From UBA4656 sp002405525 (GTDB lineage Bacteria; Pseudomonadota; Gammaproteobacteria; Xanthomonadales; Ahniellaceae): a stretch of DNA of 64,000 nucleotides. This document shows positions 48,139 to 57,188 of this stretch, piece after piece. The notes beneath the pieces were generated by a model. It made no database searches, was not told the origin of the DNA, and saw only the letters and a program-made list of their open reading frames with translations. Position 1 is the stretch's first letter. Each line of letters starts with the position of its first letter. A program made the translations under genes and the position numbers. The stretch lies in NCBI GenBank assembly GCA_036723735.1, contig DAIMGT010000003.1:1-64000 (forward strand), written 5' to 3'.

Positions 48139-49917
48139 ATGCCGAGCACGCTCGCCGCGCTGAACGAATGGGTCGCCGCGGTCGCCGCCCACGCGCGCCC
48201 GGACCGCGTGCAATGGTGCGACGGATCGGAATCCGAACACGCCGCGCTGCTCGCGGCGATGGTCCGGCGAGGCGAATTGCTGGCCCTCGATCCGGTCACC
48301 CATCCGGACTGTCACCTGCACCGCTCGCACCCGGACGACGTCGCGCGGGTCGAGCATCTGACTTACGTCTGCACGCGCGACCCGCAGGACGCCGGTCCCA
48401 ACAACCGCTGGCTCGATCCGGCCGAGGCCCACGCGATGATGGACGCGCTGTTCGCCGGCTGCATGCGCGGACGCACGATGTACGTCGTGCCCTACTGCAT
48501 GGGTCCGGTCGACTCGCCTTACTCGCGCTGCGGGGTGGAGATCACCGACAGCGCCTACGTGGTCGTGAACATGCGGATCATGACCCGGATGGGCGCGCCG
48601 GCGCTGGGGCGCATCGAGCGCGATGGCGCCTTCGTGCGCGGTCTGCACTCGACCGGTGAACTCGACCCCAACCGCCGGTTCATCGTGCACTTTCCGGAAG
48701 AGCTGTCGATCCAGTCGTACGGTTCCGGGTACGGCGGCAACGCGCTGCTCGGCAAGAAATGCCACGCGCTGCGCATCGCCTCGTGGCAAGCGCGCAGGGA
48801 AGGCTGGCTCGCCGAGCACATGCTGATCGTCGGCATCGAGGACCCGCAGGGCGAGGTGACCTACGTCGCCGCCGCGTTTCCCTCGGCCTGCGGGAAGACC
48901 AACCTCGCGATGCTCGTTCCGCCGAGGGCCTTCCGCGAACAAGGCTGGAAGGTCTGGACCATCGGCGACGACATCTGCTGGCTGCATCCCGGTCCCGACG
49001 GGCGGCTGTACGCGATCAATCCCGAGGCGGGCTTCTTCGGCGTCGCACCCGGCACCGCGACGACGACCAATCCGAATGCGCTGGCCATGCTGGGCCGGAA
49101 TGCGATCTTCGCCAACGTCGGCCTGACCGCTGACCACCAGCCGTGGTGGGAAGGGCTCGACGACCGCGTGCCCGCCTTCGACTGGCAGGGCCGGCCCTAC
49201 GACAGCGCCCATGGCCCGGCGGCGCACCCGAACGCGCGCTTCACCGTGTCGGCGAAGCAGTGCCCCTCGTATTCGCCGAAGATGGACGATCCGAACGGCG
49301 TGCCGATCAGCGCGATCGTGTTCGGTGGCCGGCGCGAGTCGCTGGTGCCGCTGGTGATGGAAGCGCGCGACTGGAACCACGGCGTGCTGCTGGGTGCCGC
49401 GATGGCCTCCGAGACCACGGCCGCGGCGAGCGGCGCGGTCGGCGTGGTACGCCGCGACCCGATGGCGATGAAGCCGTTCTGCGGCTACCATTTCGGCGAC
49501 TACTTCGCGCACTGGCTGTCGTTCGGTCATCGTGGCCTGCGGCTGCCGAAGGTTTTCCACGTGAACTGGTTCCGCAGGGGCGCCGATCGGCGCTTCCTCT
49601 GGCCCGGGTTCGGCGACAACCTGCGCGTGCTGGAGTGGATCGTCGGCCGCTGCCGCGGCACGCACGGCGCGCACGGGACGCCGGTCGGCCTGCTGCCGCG
49701 GCGTGGCGACCTCGACCTGTCCGGGCTCGCGCTGCCCGAGTCCACGCTCGAGGCGCTGCTGGCGGTCGACATCGAGGGTTTCAGGGCCGAGTACGCGGCG
49801 ATCGGCGGCTGGCTCGACGAGTTCGGCGACCGCGTCCCCGGCGCGCTGCGGCTGGAGCACCGCAAGGCCCTGGCGGCGCTGGAAGACGCCGACGCGCCGT
49901 CGGCCGCCGCCGGCTGA
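48139..49917 (+). CDS. pckG: Phosphoenolpyruvate carboxykinase (GTP)
   Basis: 592 residues from ATG 48139. It makes PEP from oxaloacetate with GTP, the first step of gluconeogenesis. The P-loop-like AFPSACGKTN (near 246) carries the hyperreactive Cys, the GTP-type hallmark; RNFGSGYGGNALLG-like SYGSGYGGNALLGKKC and FWPGFGDN-like FLWPGFGDNLRVLEWI are also present. ATP-type enzymes differ wholly. It may share regulation with ppc (31811) in flux at the PEP node. A 77-bp gap follows the TetR gene. Confidence 0.97.
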   Translation: MPSTLAALNEWVAAVAAHARPDRVQWCDGSESEHAALLAAMVRRGELLALDPVTHPDCHLHRSHPDDVARVEHLTYVCTRDPQDAGPNNRWLDPAEAHAMMDALFAGCMRGRTMYVVPYCMGPVDSPYSRCGVEITDSAYVVVNMRIMTRMGAPALGRIERDGAFVRGLHSTGELDPNRRFIVHFPEELSIQSYGSGYGGNALLGKKCHALRIASWQARREGWLAEHMLIVGIEDPQGEVTYVAAAFPSACGKTNLAMLVPPRAFREQGWKVWTIGDDICWLHPGPDGRLYAINPEAGFFGVAPGTATTTNPNALAMLGRNAIFANVGLTADHQPWWEGLDDRVPAFDWQGRPYDSAHGPAAHPNARFTVSAKQCPSYSPKMDDPNGVPISAIVFGGRRESLVPLVMEARDWNHGVLLGAAMASETTAAASGAVGVVRRDPMAMKPFCGYHFGDYFAHWLSFGHRGLRLPKVFHVNWFRRGADRRFLWPGFGDNLRVLEWIVGRCRGTHGAHGTPVGLLPRRGDLDLSGLALPESTLEALLAVDIEGFRAEYAAIGGWLDEFGDRVPGALRLEHRKALAALEDADAPSAAAG

Positions 49918-49959
49918 TCCGCCCGCGGCTTCCATCGCCCACGGGGACGCCTCGCCGGC

Positions 49960-50868
49960 GTGCGCGCCTACTACTGCCATCACTTCGTCCTGCCGCTTCC
50001 GGACGGCCACCGGTTTCCGATGGCGAAGTACAGCCGGCTCTACGAGCGGCTGCGCGACGACCCGGGCGGGATCGAACTGGTCGAGCCGGCGCCGGCCACG
50101 CTGGACGACCTGCTGCGTGTGCACGAAGAAGCCTACGTGCGACGGGTGCTCGACGGCACGCTATCGGCTACCGAACTGCGCCGCATCGGGTTTCCCTGGA
50201 GCCCGGCGGTTCCCGAGCGTAGCCGGCGCGTGTCGGGCGCGACCTTGGCCGCGCTGCGCGACGCGATCGGCGGCGACGGCGTGGCCGTCAACCTCGCCGG
50301 CGGCACCCACCATGCGTTCGCCGGGCGCGGCGGCGGCTACTGCATCTTCAACGACTCGGTGGTGGCCGCCCGCCACGCCCAGGCGCACGGCCTGGTCCGC
50401 CGCGTGCTGGTCGTGGACCTCGACGTCCACCAGGGCGACGGGACCGCGGCCCTGTGCCGCGGCGATCCGACGCTGTTCGCGTTCTCGATGCACGCCGCGC
50501 GCAACTACCCGGCGGTGAAGCAGGACGGCGACCTCGACGTGGCGCTGCCCGACGGCACCGACGACGCCCGCTACCTCGACGCGCTGGCGGCCCACCTGCC
50601 GCGCGCGGTCGATGCCGCACGGCCGGACGCGGTGGTGTACCTCGCGGGCGCGGATCCCTTCGCCGGCGACCGCCTCGGCCACCTCGCGCTCTCGAAGGCC
50701 GGACTGCTGCAGCGCGACCGCCAGGTCCTCGAGGCCTGCCGCCGCCTCGGGCTGCCGCTGGCAATCAGCATGGCCGGCGGCTACGCCGAGGACGTGGAGG
50801 ACATCGTGGACATCCACGAGGCCACGGTGCGGTTGGCGGCCCGGTTCGCCGCTGCCGGCGCCGCGTAA
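49960..50868 (+). CDS. Histone-deacetylase-superfamily protein (AcuC/HdaH-like)
   Basis: 302 residues from GTG 49960. Zinc-site motifs: GGTHHAFAGRGGGYCIFND (active-site His pair and the Asp segment, near 113) and VVDLDVHQGDGT (Asp and His ligands, near 148), then AGADPFAGDRLGHLALSK. It should deacetylate small acyl-lysine or polyamine-type substrates in the cytoplasm; in some bacteria the AcuC homologue acts on acetyl-CoA synthetase. The stop is 34 bp from the ECF sigma gene. Confidence 0.9.
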   Translation: MRAYYCHHFVLPLPDGHRFPMAKYSRLYERLRDDPGGIELVEPAPATLDDLLRVHEEAYVRRVLDGTLSATELRRIGFPWSPAVPERSRRVSGATLAALRDAIGGDGVAVNLAGGTHHAFAGRGGGYCIFNDSVVAARHAQAHGLVRRVLVVDLDVHQGDGTAALCRGDPTLFAFSMHAARNYPAVKQDGDLDVALPDGTDDARYLDALAAHLPRAVDAARPDAVVYLAGADPFAGDRLGHLALSKAGLLQRDRQVLEACRRLGLPLAISMAGGYAEDVEDIVDIHEATVRLAARFAAAGAA

Positions 50869-50902
50869 ACCCTGCGCCGCGTTCCGGCATCCATCCGCGC
50901 AG

Positions 50903-51481
50903 ATGCTCGCGATGACCCTGCCCTCTGCCCCCGACGCCGTCGCCCACCCGGAAGCCGATCCGGATGCCGACCTGGTGCGCCGCGCCGTCGCTGGCGATGT
51001 GCGGGCCTTCGAGGTCCTGTACCGGTCGCATGCCGCGCGCATCCACGGCGCGATGCGACGGCTGTGCGGCGGAGTGGAGGCGCGGGCGCAGGAACTCACC
51101 CAGGACGCCTTCGTGCGGGCCTGGGAAAAACTGGCTGGTTTCCGCTTCGAGAGCCGATTCGGGACCTGGCTGTACCGGCTGGCGGTCAACGTCGCCCTGA
51201 TGGACCTGCGCGCGCGCCGCGGCGGTGAGGACCGGGAGTCGGAGCTTGACGACGCCGTCGTCGCGCAGGCCGCGCCGCGCGTCGCCGACCACCGGATCGA
51301 CCTCGAACGCGGAGTCGCGGCCCTGCCGCCGCGCGCGCGCGCGGTGCTGGTGCTGCACGACATCGAGGGCTGGACCCACGAGGAGATCGGCGCCGAACTC
51401 GGGATGGCCGTCGGGACCAGCAAGGCGCAACTGCATCGGGCGCGCGGGCTGCTCCGCCGCGCCCTGGGAGGCTCGGGATGA
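50903..51481 (+). CDS. ECF sigma factor
   Basis: 192 residues from ATG 50903, or 189 from ATG 50912; neither has a clear ribosome-binding site. Region 2: LVRRAVAGDVRAFEVLYRSH and LTQDAFVRAWEKLAGFRFES; region 4: LPPRARAVLVLHDIEGWTHE EIGAELGMAVGTSKAQLHRA. The stop overlaps the anti-sigma gene (ATGA at 51478). It likely drives the anti-sigma and DUF4097 genes that follow. Confidence 0.93.
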   Translation: MLAMTLPSAPDAVAHPEADPDADLVRRAVAGDVRAFEVLYRSHAARIHGAMRRLCGGVEARAQELTQDAFVRAWEKLAGFRFESRFGTWLYRLAVNVALMDLRARRGGEDRESELDDAVVAQAAPRVADHRIDLERGVAALPPRARAVLVLHDIEGWTHEEIGAELGMAVGTSKAQLHRARGLLRRALGGSG

Positions 51482-51978
51482 ACGAGTTCGAACTGCTGCG
51501 TGAACTGCGGGCGCTGCGGCGTCCTGCCGAACCCGCGGTCGACCTGTGGCCCGCGATCGCCGCGCGCATCCCGCCGTCGGAGGCGCGCACGCGGGCGCCC
51601 GTCCGCCGCCCGCCGTGGCCGGAGGCGCTGGCGGCGTCGATGGTGCTGGGCCTGGTTTCCATGCTCGCGCCGCGCACTGACGTGGAAGCGCCGGCCCCAC
51701 CCGGCCGTGCGGCCGCGTTCGAAGGCGAAATGCCGTTGTCGGTGCGCGAAGCACGGGCGATGGACCGGGCCTACGGCGGCGCCCTGGCCGAGGTGCGCCG
51801 CGCTGCCCCGGACCCGCGTGGAGCGGTCGTCCGCGCCGACCGCGAACTCGCGGCCGCCCAGCACGCTCTGGAGCAGGCTCTCGCGCGCCGACCCGACGCC
51901 GTCCACCTGCTCGACCTCTTGCGACGCACCCATGAACAGAGGCTGCGCTTGGCCCAGCGCCAGGCCGCCATCGGCTGA
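51478..51978 (+). CDS. Predicted membrane-anchored anti-sigma factor
   Basis: 166 residues, overlapping the sigma stop. N-terminal ~50 residues are Arg/Glu-rich and cytoplasmic; the helix WPEALAASMVLGLVSMLAP (near 44-62) follows; the rest is a periplasmic, helical, Arg/Ala-rich region. The His-x3-Cys-x2-Cys zinc motif of RsrA-type anti-sigmas is missing, so it would act by a different contact. Inference from gene order. Confidence 0.8.
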   Translation: MNEFELLRELRALRRPAEPAVDLWPAIAARIPPSEARTRAPVRRPPWPEALAASMVLGLVSMLAPRTDVEAPAPPGRAAAFEGEMPLSVREARAMDRAYGGALAEVRRAAPDPRGAVVRADRELAAAQHALEQALARRPDAVHLLDLLRRTHEQRLRLAQRQAAIG

Positions 51979-52018
51979 GCCCTCGCCGGCCGAGCCCACC
52001 GCAACCCAGGAAGCCGAC

Positions 52019-52912
52019 ATGCGCCGCATCGTCCTCGCCATTCCCGTCGCTCTCGTCGCGCTGCCGGTCGTCGCGCAGACGCCGATCGACCGCACCATCC
52101 CGGCCCGTCCCGATGTGCGGGTCGAGATCGCCAACGTCGCCGGCGAGATCCGCATCACCGCCTGGGACGAGCCGCGGGTGGCGATCGGTGGTGTACTGGG
52201 CAAGGGCTCGCGCCTGGAGATCGACGGCGAGGGTGGGCGCGTCTCGGTCCGCGTCCAGGCCGGCCGGGGCGGCGCGTTCTGGAGCTGGGGCGGCCGCGGC
52301 GCGGACGACACGCGCCTCGATCTGCGCGTGCCGCGCGCGGCCGCGCTCGACATCGACGCGGTCAGCGCCGACGTGCAGGTGGATGGCCTGGACGACAGCC
52401 GCGAGCTGTCGATCGAGGGCGTCAGCGGCGAGGTGCGCGTGTCGGCGGCGGTGCAGCGGCTGAACGTGGTGAGCATCAGCGGCGACATCGAGGTGCGCGG
52501 CCGCGGCGAGCGCAGCGTGCTGCAGTCGGTCAGCGGCGACATCGAGGCCCGCGGGCTGGAGGGCGAGATCGACCTCGAAACCGTGTCGGGCGATGCGCGC
52601 CTCGAGGCGGGTGCGGTGGATCGCCTTGCGCTGAGCACGGTGTCGGGTTCGATCGAGGCCGACGTCACGCCGCGCGGCGCGGCCGACATCCGGGGCGACA
52701 CGATGAGCGGCGACCTGCGCCTGCGCGTGCCTGCCGACCTGTCGGCGCGGATCGAGGCCGCGACCGTCAGCGGCGGCATCGGTTCCGACTTCGGAACGGT
52801 CGAGAAGCAGGAGTACGGGTCGGGCGAGCGGCTGCGCGTCCGGGTCGGCGAAGGCGCCGCGCGGGTCGAACTGGAAAGCTTCTCCGGCGACCTCGAGATC
52901 CGCCGCCGCTGA
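52019..52912 (+). CDS. DUF4097-type secreted beta-strand repeat protein
   Basis: 297 residues from ATG 52019, with AGGAAG upstream. Signal peptide RRIVLAIPVALVALPVVAQT. The mature part is about eight repeats of a short beta pattern around SG(D/E) (VSGEVRVS, ISGDIEVRG, VSGDIEARG, VSGDARLEA and others), forming a beta-helix or roll, as in the DUF4097 family often found beside ECF sigma/anti-sigma pairs. Likely periplasmic or cell-surface; function unknown. Confidence 0.88.
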   Translation: MRRIVLAIPVALVALPVVAQTPIDRTIPARPDVRVEIANVAGEIRITAWDEPRVAIGGVLGKGSRLEIDGEGGRVSVRVQAGRGGAFWSWGGRGADDTRLDLRVPRAAALDIDAVSADVQVDGLDDSRELSIEGVSGEVRVSAAVQRLNVVSISGDIEVRGRGERSVLQSVSGDIEARGLEGEIDLETVSGDARLEAGAVDRLALSTVSGSIEADVTPRGAADIRGDTMSGDLRLRVPADLSARIEAATVSGGIGSDFGTVEKQEYGSGERLRVRVGEGAARVELESFSGDLEIRRR

Positions 52913-53025
52913 GCGGCGGATCGTGCGGGAAAAGGTCGCGCCGCAGCAGCCGCCGAGGCCGGAGCGCCGGGCCGCGGTCCGCCGCTGCGTCGCGGCTTCG
53001 CCGGGCATTCGCCCCCCGGAAACGA

Positions 53026-53051
53026 CTGCGGCCCCGTTTCCGGGGCCGCAG
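53026..53051 (-). terminator. Terminator of the TonB-dependent receptor gene
   Basis: 10-bp perfect GC stem (53026-53035 with 53042-53051) 28 bp past the receptor stop; a short TCGTTTCC follows on the minus strand. Confidence 0.65.
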
Positions 53052-53078
53052 ATGTTGCGTGATGCGTCGACCGCTCGA

Positions 53079-55904
53079 TCAGAACCTCTGGCTGTACTGC
53101 ACGTACCAGAAACGGCCCGGCACTTCGTACTGCGGGTCGAACGAGTTGGCGAAGGTCGAGAACGCGATCGGCGGGTCCTTGTCCAGCAGGTTGCGCACGC
53201 CGGCCGTCACGCGGCCGTCCCACGGCGCGTCCCAGGTGCCCTGCAGGTCGAAGTACCAGGTGTCGTCAATCTTGTTCTCGCCGAACGGGTACTGCGGCGA
53301 GCCGTCCGGGTTCGAGCACAGGTTCGCCAGCGCGGGCTGGCCGATGCCGAAGGCCGTGTCGACGACCACCGAGCAGTCCTCGTCGAGCGCCGAGACGTAG
53401 CGCGCGGTGAGCGTCGCGCCCCAGTCGCCGAGCTGCCAGTTGGTGGAGACGTTGCTGCGGATGCGCCAGACCGGGAAGCGGTCGAAGTACAGGCCCACCA
53501 CGTTGTCGCCCTCGGACTGGCCGATTTCGCCGTAGTACGCGTAGTACGTCGAGTCCCAGTTCACCCGGAACTTGCCGAAGTCGGTGTCGAAGCGGTAGTC
53601 GGCGGTGAAGTCGTAGCCTTCCACTTCGGTGCCGCCCGGCAGGTTCTGGTTGCCGGCGAACAGTCCGTTGACGTCACCCAGCGCGTTGCGCTGGATCAGG
53701 GCGCAGGCGTTGAGGTTGCCGTTCAAGTAGCAGTCGTTGAGGATGAAACCGCCGCTGCGCGCGCCGATCGAGTTGGTGATCTCGATGTTGTACCAGTCGA
53801 GGTACAGGTCGAGGCCCTCGACGAACGACGGGCTGTAGACCATTCCCAGGGTCTTGCTGCGCGACTCTTCCGGCAGCAGGTTCGCATTGCCGCCGATGGT
53901 GATGCGGATCTGCGAGTTGGTCTGCTGGTAGCCGGCCGGCACGCCGGCGATGCCGCCGATGCCGTTGCGGCAGTTGGCCAGCACCTGGCCGGTCGGGCGC
54001 GACGACGCCGAGCACGGGTCGGTGACGGTCGGGAACGAGTCCGAATTGCCGAGGAACAGCTCCGACACCGACGGTGCGCGGAACCCGTCGGCGTAGTTGC
54101 CGCGGACCAGCAGGTCGGCGATGGGCTTCCAGCGGAAACCGATCTTCGGGTTGGTGGTGTCGCCGAAGTTCGAGAAGTCGGAGTAGCGCGCGGCCACCGA
54201 CAACTCGAACACCTCCGCGAAGGCCATGTCCTTGAGCACCGGCACGTTGAACTCGGCGTACACCTCGTTCTGCGAGAAGCCGCCGCGGGTCGGCTGGCGG
54301 ATGTTGCCGGTCGACGCGCCCGAGGCGATCAGGGCGTCCGGCTGGTCGAAACCGTCCTCGCGGCGGTACTCGTAGCCGGCGGCGAAGCCCAGCGGACCGG
54401 CCGGCAGCTCGAACAGGTCGCCGGTGAGGTTCGCGGAGTAGTTGTAGAGCTTCTTGTACGCCGTGTCCTGAGCCACGAACGAGGCGTAGTCGACCATCTG
54501 CTGGGTGAAGCCTGCCGGCCCCTGGAAGATGTTGATCGGCACGCAGCCGGCGATCGGCGCGGTCGGGGTGCCGCAGCGCGGCGTGCCCGACGAATCGCGG
54601 AACGACGGGCCGAGGCCGAGGCGCAGACGGTTGAGGTCGAACAGACCGAAGGTGATGTCACGCGCCTCGTTGTCCGTGTAGGTGTAGTTCACGTCCCACG
54701 AGAACGAACGGTCGAACAGGTCGAACGCACCGTCGAGGCCGCCGGCGAAGTAGAACGTGTCGACGTCCTGGTTGAACGAGCGCAGCTGGCGCGTGTTGCG
54801 GTACTGCGCGCGGAACACGTCGGCGCCGAACGGGTTGAACACGTTGGCGGCCGGGATCGGGAATGCCGCGAGGCCCACGTTGATCGTGCCGAACACCAGC
54901 GGCATCGCCGCCAGCAGCTGCTCCGACTTGCGCTCGTTGATCACCGCGGTGGTGGTGAAGCGGATGCTGTCGGTGATGTTGTAGCGGGCTTGCGCGTAGA
55001 TCGCGGTGCGCTCCTGCGGGGTCTGCAGGTAGTTGTCCGGCGCGAAGTTGAAGCCGTCGGTCGCCAGATCGAACGGCTTGTAGTCGGCCGACGCGGTGCC
55101 CGGACGGCCTGGGATCAGGGTGAAGGTGCCCGGACGGCCGGTCACGCCGAAACGCCCGAACGGCGTGGTCGACGACGCACCGGTGAACACGTTGTTGCCG
55201 CCGAAGCCAGTCAGCGGCACCGCCGACAGCGGGCGGTCGCCGGCGAAGATCGGCTCCTGCTTGACGTAGGAAACGTTCAGCACCGCGGACGCGCGGTCGG
55301 TCGAGGAGCCGATGGTGAAGTCGTAAAGCGCCGTCTTGCCGTCGCCTTCTTCGTTCTCACCGACGTACACCGTGGCTTCCGCACCGTCGTAGTTGTCGCG
55401 CGTGGTGATGTTGACCACGCCCGCGATGGCGTCGGTGCCGTAGATCGCCGACGCGCCGTCCTTCAGGACTTCGACGCGCTCGACCACCGACACCGGGATC
55501 GTGTTCAGGTCCACCTGGCCGCCGAGGCCGGTGACCCAGCGCCGGCCATTGACCAGCACCAGGGTGCGGTTGGCGCCGAGGTTGCGCAGGTTGATGCGCG
55601 TCTCGCCGTTGCCGCCGTTGTTGAAGGTGGTGTTCAGGGTGGCGCCGTTGGTGGACAGATCCTGCAGGATGTCGCCGACCGAGGTCAGGCCGGTGCGCTG
55701 CAGGTCCTGACGCTCCAGCACGAACACCGGCTGGGAGGTCTCGATGTCGGTGCGCTTGATGCGCGAACCGACCACGGTGATCGTATCGAGCTGTTCGGCG
55801 TCCTGATCCTGGGCGAACGCAACGGCGGCAGGAGCCGCGGTGGCGACCGCACCGAGGGTCAGAGCCAGCCGAACGGACTTCGACAGCTCATTGAATCGGG
55901 TCAT
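53079..55904 (-). CDS. TonB-dependent outer-membrane receptor
   Basis: 941 residues from ATG 55904 (GGAGAG is seven bases upstream; a TTG at 55919 lies on that site). Signal peptide (VRLALTLGAVATAAPAAVAF), TonB box DTITVVGSRI, plug domain (QPVFVLERQDLQRTGLTSVG; NLGANRTLVLVNGRRW; VERVEVLKDGASAIYGTDAI), then a ~22-strand barrel ending RFWYVQYSQRF with a C-terminal Phe. It imports large ligands (siderophore, polysaccharide, peptide) across the outer membrane. The STN signalling domain is absent, so it does not itself drive a sigma cascade. The ligand is unknown; neighbours give no clue. Confidence 0.96.
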   Translation of the reverse strand: MTRFNELSKSVRLALTLGAVATAAPAAVAFAQDQDAEQLDTITVVGSRIKRTDIETSQPVFVLERQDLQRTGLTSVGDILQDLSTNGATLNTTFNNGGNGETRINLRNLGANRTLVLVNGRRWVTGLGGQVDLNTIPVSVVERVEVLKDGASAIYGTDAIAGVVNITTRDNYDGAEATVYVGENEEGDGKTALYDFTIGSSTDRASAVLNVSYVKQEPIFAGDRPLSAVPLTGFGGNNVFTGASSTTPFGRFGVTGRPGTFTLIPGRPGTASADYKPFDLATDGFNFAPDNYLQTPQERTAIYAQARYNITDSIRFTTTAVINERKSEQLLAAMPLVFGTINVGLAAFPIPAANVFNPFGADVFRAQYRNTRQLRSFNQDVDTFYFAGGLDGAFDLFDRSFSWDVNYTYTDNEARDITFGLFDLNRLRLGLGPSFRDSSGTPRCGTPTAPIAGCVPINIFQGPAGFTQQMVDYASFVAQDTAYKKLYNYSANLTGDLFELPAGPLGFAAGYEYRREDGFDQPDALIASGASTGNIRQPTRGGFSQNEVYAEFNVPVLKDMAFAEVFELSVAARYSDFSNFGDTTNPKIGFRWKPIADLLVRGNYADGFRAPSVSELFLGNSDSFPTVTDPCSASSRPTGQVLANCRNGIGGIAGVPAGYQQTNSQIRITIGGNANLLPEESRSKTLGMVYSPSFVEGLDLYLDWYNIEITNSIGARSGGFILNDCYLNGNLNACALIQRNALGDVNGLFAGNQNLPGGTEVEGYDFTADYRFDTDFGKFRVNWDSTYYAYYGEIGQSEGDNVVGLYFDRFPVWRIRSNVSTNWQLGDWGATLTARYVSALDEDCSVVVDTAFGIGQPALANLCSNPDGSPQYPFGENKIDDTWYFDLQGTWDAPWDGRVTAGVRNLLDKDPPIAFSTFANSFDPQYEVPGRFWYVQYSQRF

Positions 55905-55970
55905 GTTGTTTCTCTCCAACGTCAGAGGTTCGAACGGGTCGGGGACTAGTCATCGACCATCCGTGGGCTC

Positions 55971-55989
55971 GGCCGGCATCGTGCCGGCC
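55971..55989 (-). promoter_or_regulatory. 19-bp palindrome in the receptor leader
   Basis: GGCCGGCA-TCG-TGCCGGCC: perfect 8-bp arms, 67-85 bp before the receptor ATG. Further up, CCGAAA-AG-TTTCGG (55993-56006) is a second short palindrome. Candidate operator or RNA hairpin in the 5' leader; a REP remnant is also possible. Confidence 0.4.
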
Positions 55990-56099
55990 TACCGAAAAGT
56001 TTCGGCAGTGCCGGATGATAACAACAAACTCACAAATGGCGAAACGGCAGCCGCCGGCCTCGGGCCTCGGGCCCTGGCGGGGGCCTGCGGACGGGACCG

Positions 56100-57074
56100 T
56101 CAGAGGTCCTGGGTATAGCGCACGTAGGGGGTGCGAGCGGTGGCTTCGTCGAACACCGGCGCCGCCGGTGCCGGCAGGCCGTCACGGACGCTGCGGCCGA
56201 CCAGGTTCTGCGCCCCGATCGACAGTTCGCCGCGCCATGGGGTACGCCAGGAGAAGCCGATGTCGACACCGTTCCACAGCGGCTCGATGCCGTTCGGCAA
56301 GCGCAGCGTGCGGCCGGTGATGCCGCCGCTGAATGGCCCATAGGCCAGTCCGATCTGGAGTGCGGCCTGGTCGAGCGCCAGCGGCGCGGTACCGGGCACG
56401 ATCTGCCATTGCGTTTCCCCCACACTGGTGGCGAAGATCACGCCGCCCCAGGGCGCCACCCGCCAAAGGCCGGCGGCCGAGAGATCCCGCGTCTCGCCGG
56501 GGCCGAAGGGCAGCAGCAGTCCGGGCGCTTCGCCCGGCCCGCGGCTGCCGGAACCGGGAAGGGCGGCGATCGTGCCCAGAGTCCAGCCGGTCTGGCGGCC
56601 CGCGGACAAGGCCAGTTCGAGCGATCCGCCGGACCAGGACAACCCTGCGCCCTGCAGGGTCGGACCCGGCTGCGGCGCGGTGCCGGGAGCGGCCTGCAGG
56701 GCGCACTCTGCGCCGTGCGCCACCATGCCTACCATGCCCTGGCACCAGGTCGGAGGCGGGACCGGAACGAGCACGGGCGCGTACTGCTGTTGCCACGCGC
56801 TGGCGCGCACCCGCGGCCCATCGGTGCCCTCGACCGCGAACAGCCCGCCGATGGTCAGCGTGCCGGCCACGACGCCGCGCGGCACCGGATGCAGTGGGGC
56901 GACCAGGATCGCGCCCGCGTCCTGGCCGGCGCCGGCTGCGGCCAGCCAGTCGCCGTCCGCGGACAGGCGGAACGATATGGGCGGGTCCCCGGCCGACTGC
57001 GCACGCGGTTCCGCCGGCGTGGCCACCAGGGCGGCGCCGAGCAGGCCCAGCAGAAGGACGGAGGACAGACGCAT
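56100..57074 (-). CDS. Predicted outer-membrane beta-barrel, receptor-like C-terminus
   Basis: 324 residues; signal peptide RLSSVLLLGLLGAALVATPA. No TonB box or plug. A Pro/Gly-rich first half, then strand-rich, Trp/Gly-rich sequence (LSWSGGSLELALSAGRQTGW; TSVGETQWQIV). Its end, GELSIGAQNLVGR ... PYVRYTQDL, follows the same pattern as the last two strands of the TonB-dependent receptor next door (VTAGVRNLLDK ... WYVQYSQRF). It may be a small barrel or a reduced receptor relative. The role is unknown; it lies 113 bp upstream of hslO on the same strand. Confidence 0.7.
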   Translation of the reverse strand: MRLSSVLLLGLLGAALVATPAEPRAQSAGDPPISFRLSADGDWLAAAGAGQDAGAILVAPLHPVPRGVVAGTLTIGGLFAVEGTDGPRVRASAWQQQYAPVLVPVPPPTWCQGMVGMVAHGAECALQAAPGTAPQPGPTLQGAGLSWSGGSLELALSAGRQTGWTLGTIAALPGSGSRGPGEAPGLLLPFGPGETRDLSAAGLWRVAPWGGVIFATSVGETQWQIVPGTAPLALDQAALQIGLAYGPFSGGITGRTLRLPNGIEPLWNGVDIGFSWRTPWRGELSIGAQNLVGRSVRDGLPAPAAPVFDEATARTPYVRYTQDL

Positions 57075-57188
57075 GGGGCAGCGGATGGGTGTGAAGATCG
57101 TTCTGACCGGGGAAACCCGGCGAAGTTCATGCCGTGGCCGGCAAATCCCTCGCCCTGCGGGAAGTCTAATCCAACGTGGCGTCGGCCA

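Noticed and set aside
50161..53223. A 1020-codon minus-strand open frame opposite the HDAC-sigma-DUF4097 genes
   Set aside because: Low-complexity shadow; the plus-strand frames have recognisable domains and overlapping starts.
55905..55919. TTG start for the TonB receptor
   Set aside because: The codon overlaps the ribosome-binding site of ATG 55904 and adds only five residues before the signal peptide.
52923..55949. A 1008-codon plus-strand open frame opposite the TonB receptor
   Set aside because: Antisense shadow; the receptor reads cleanly from signal peptide to terminal Phe.
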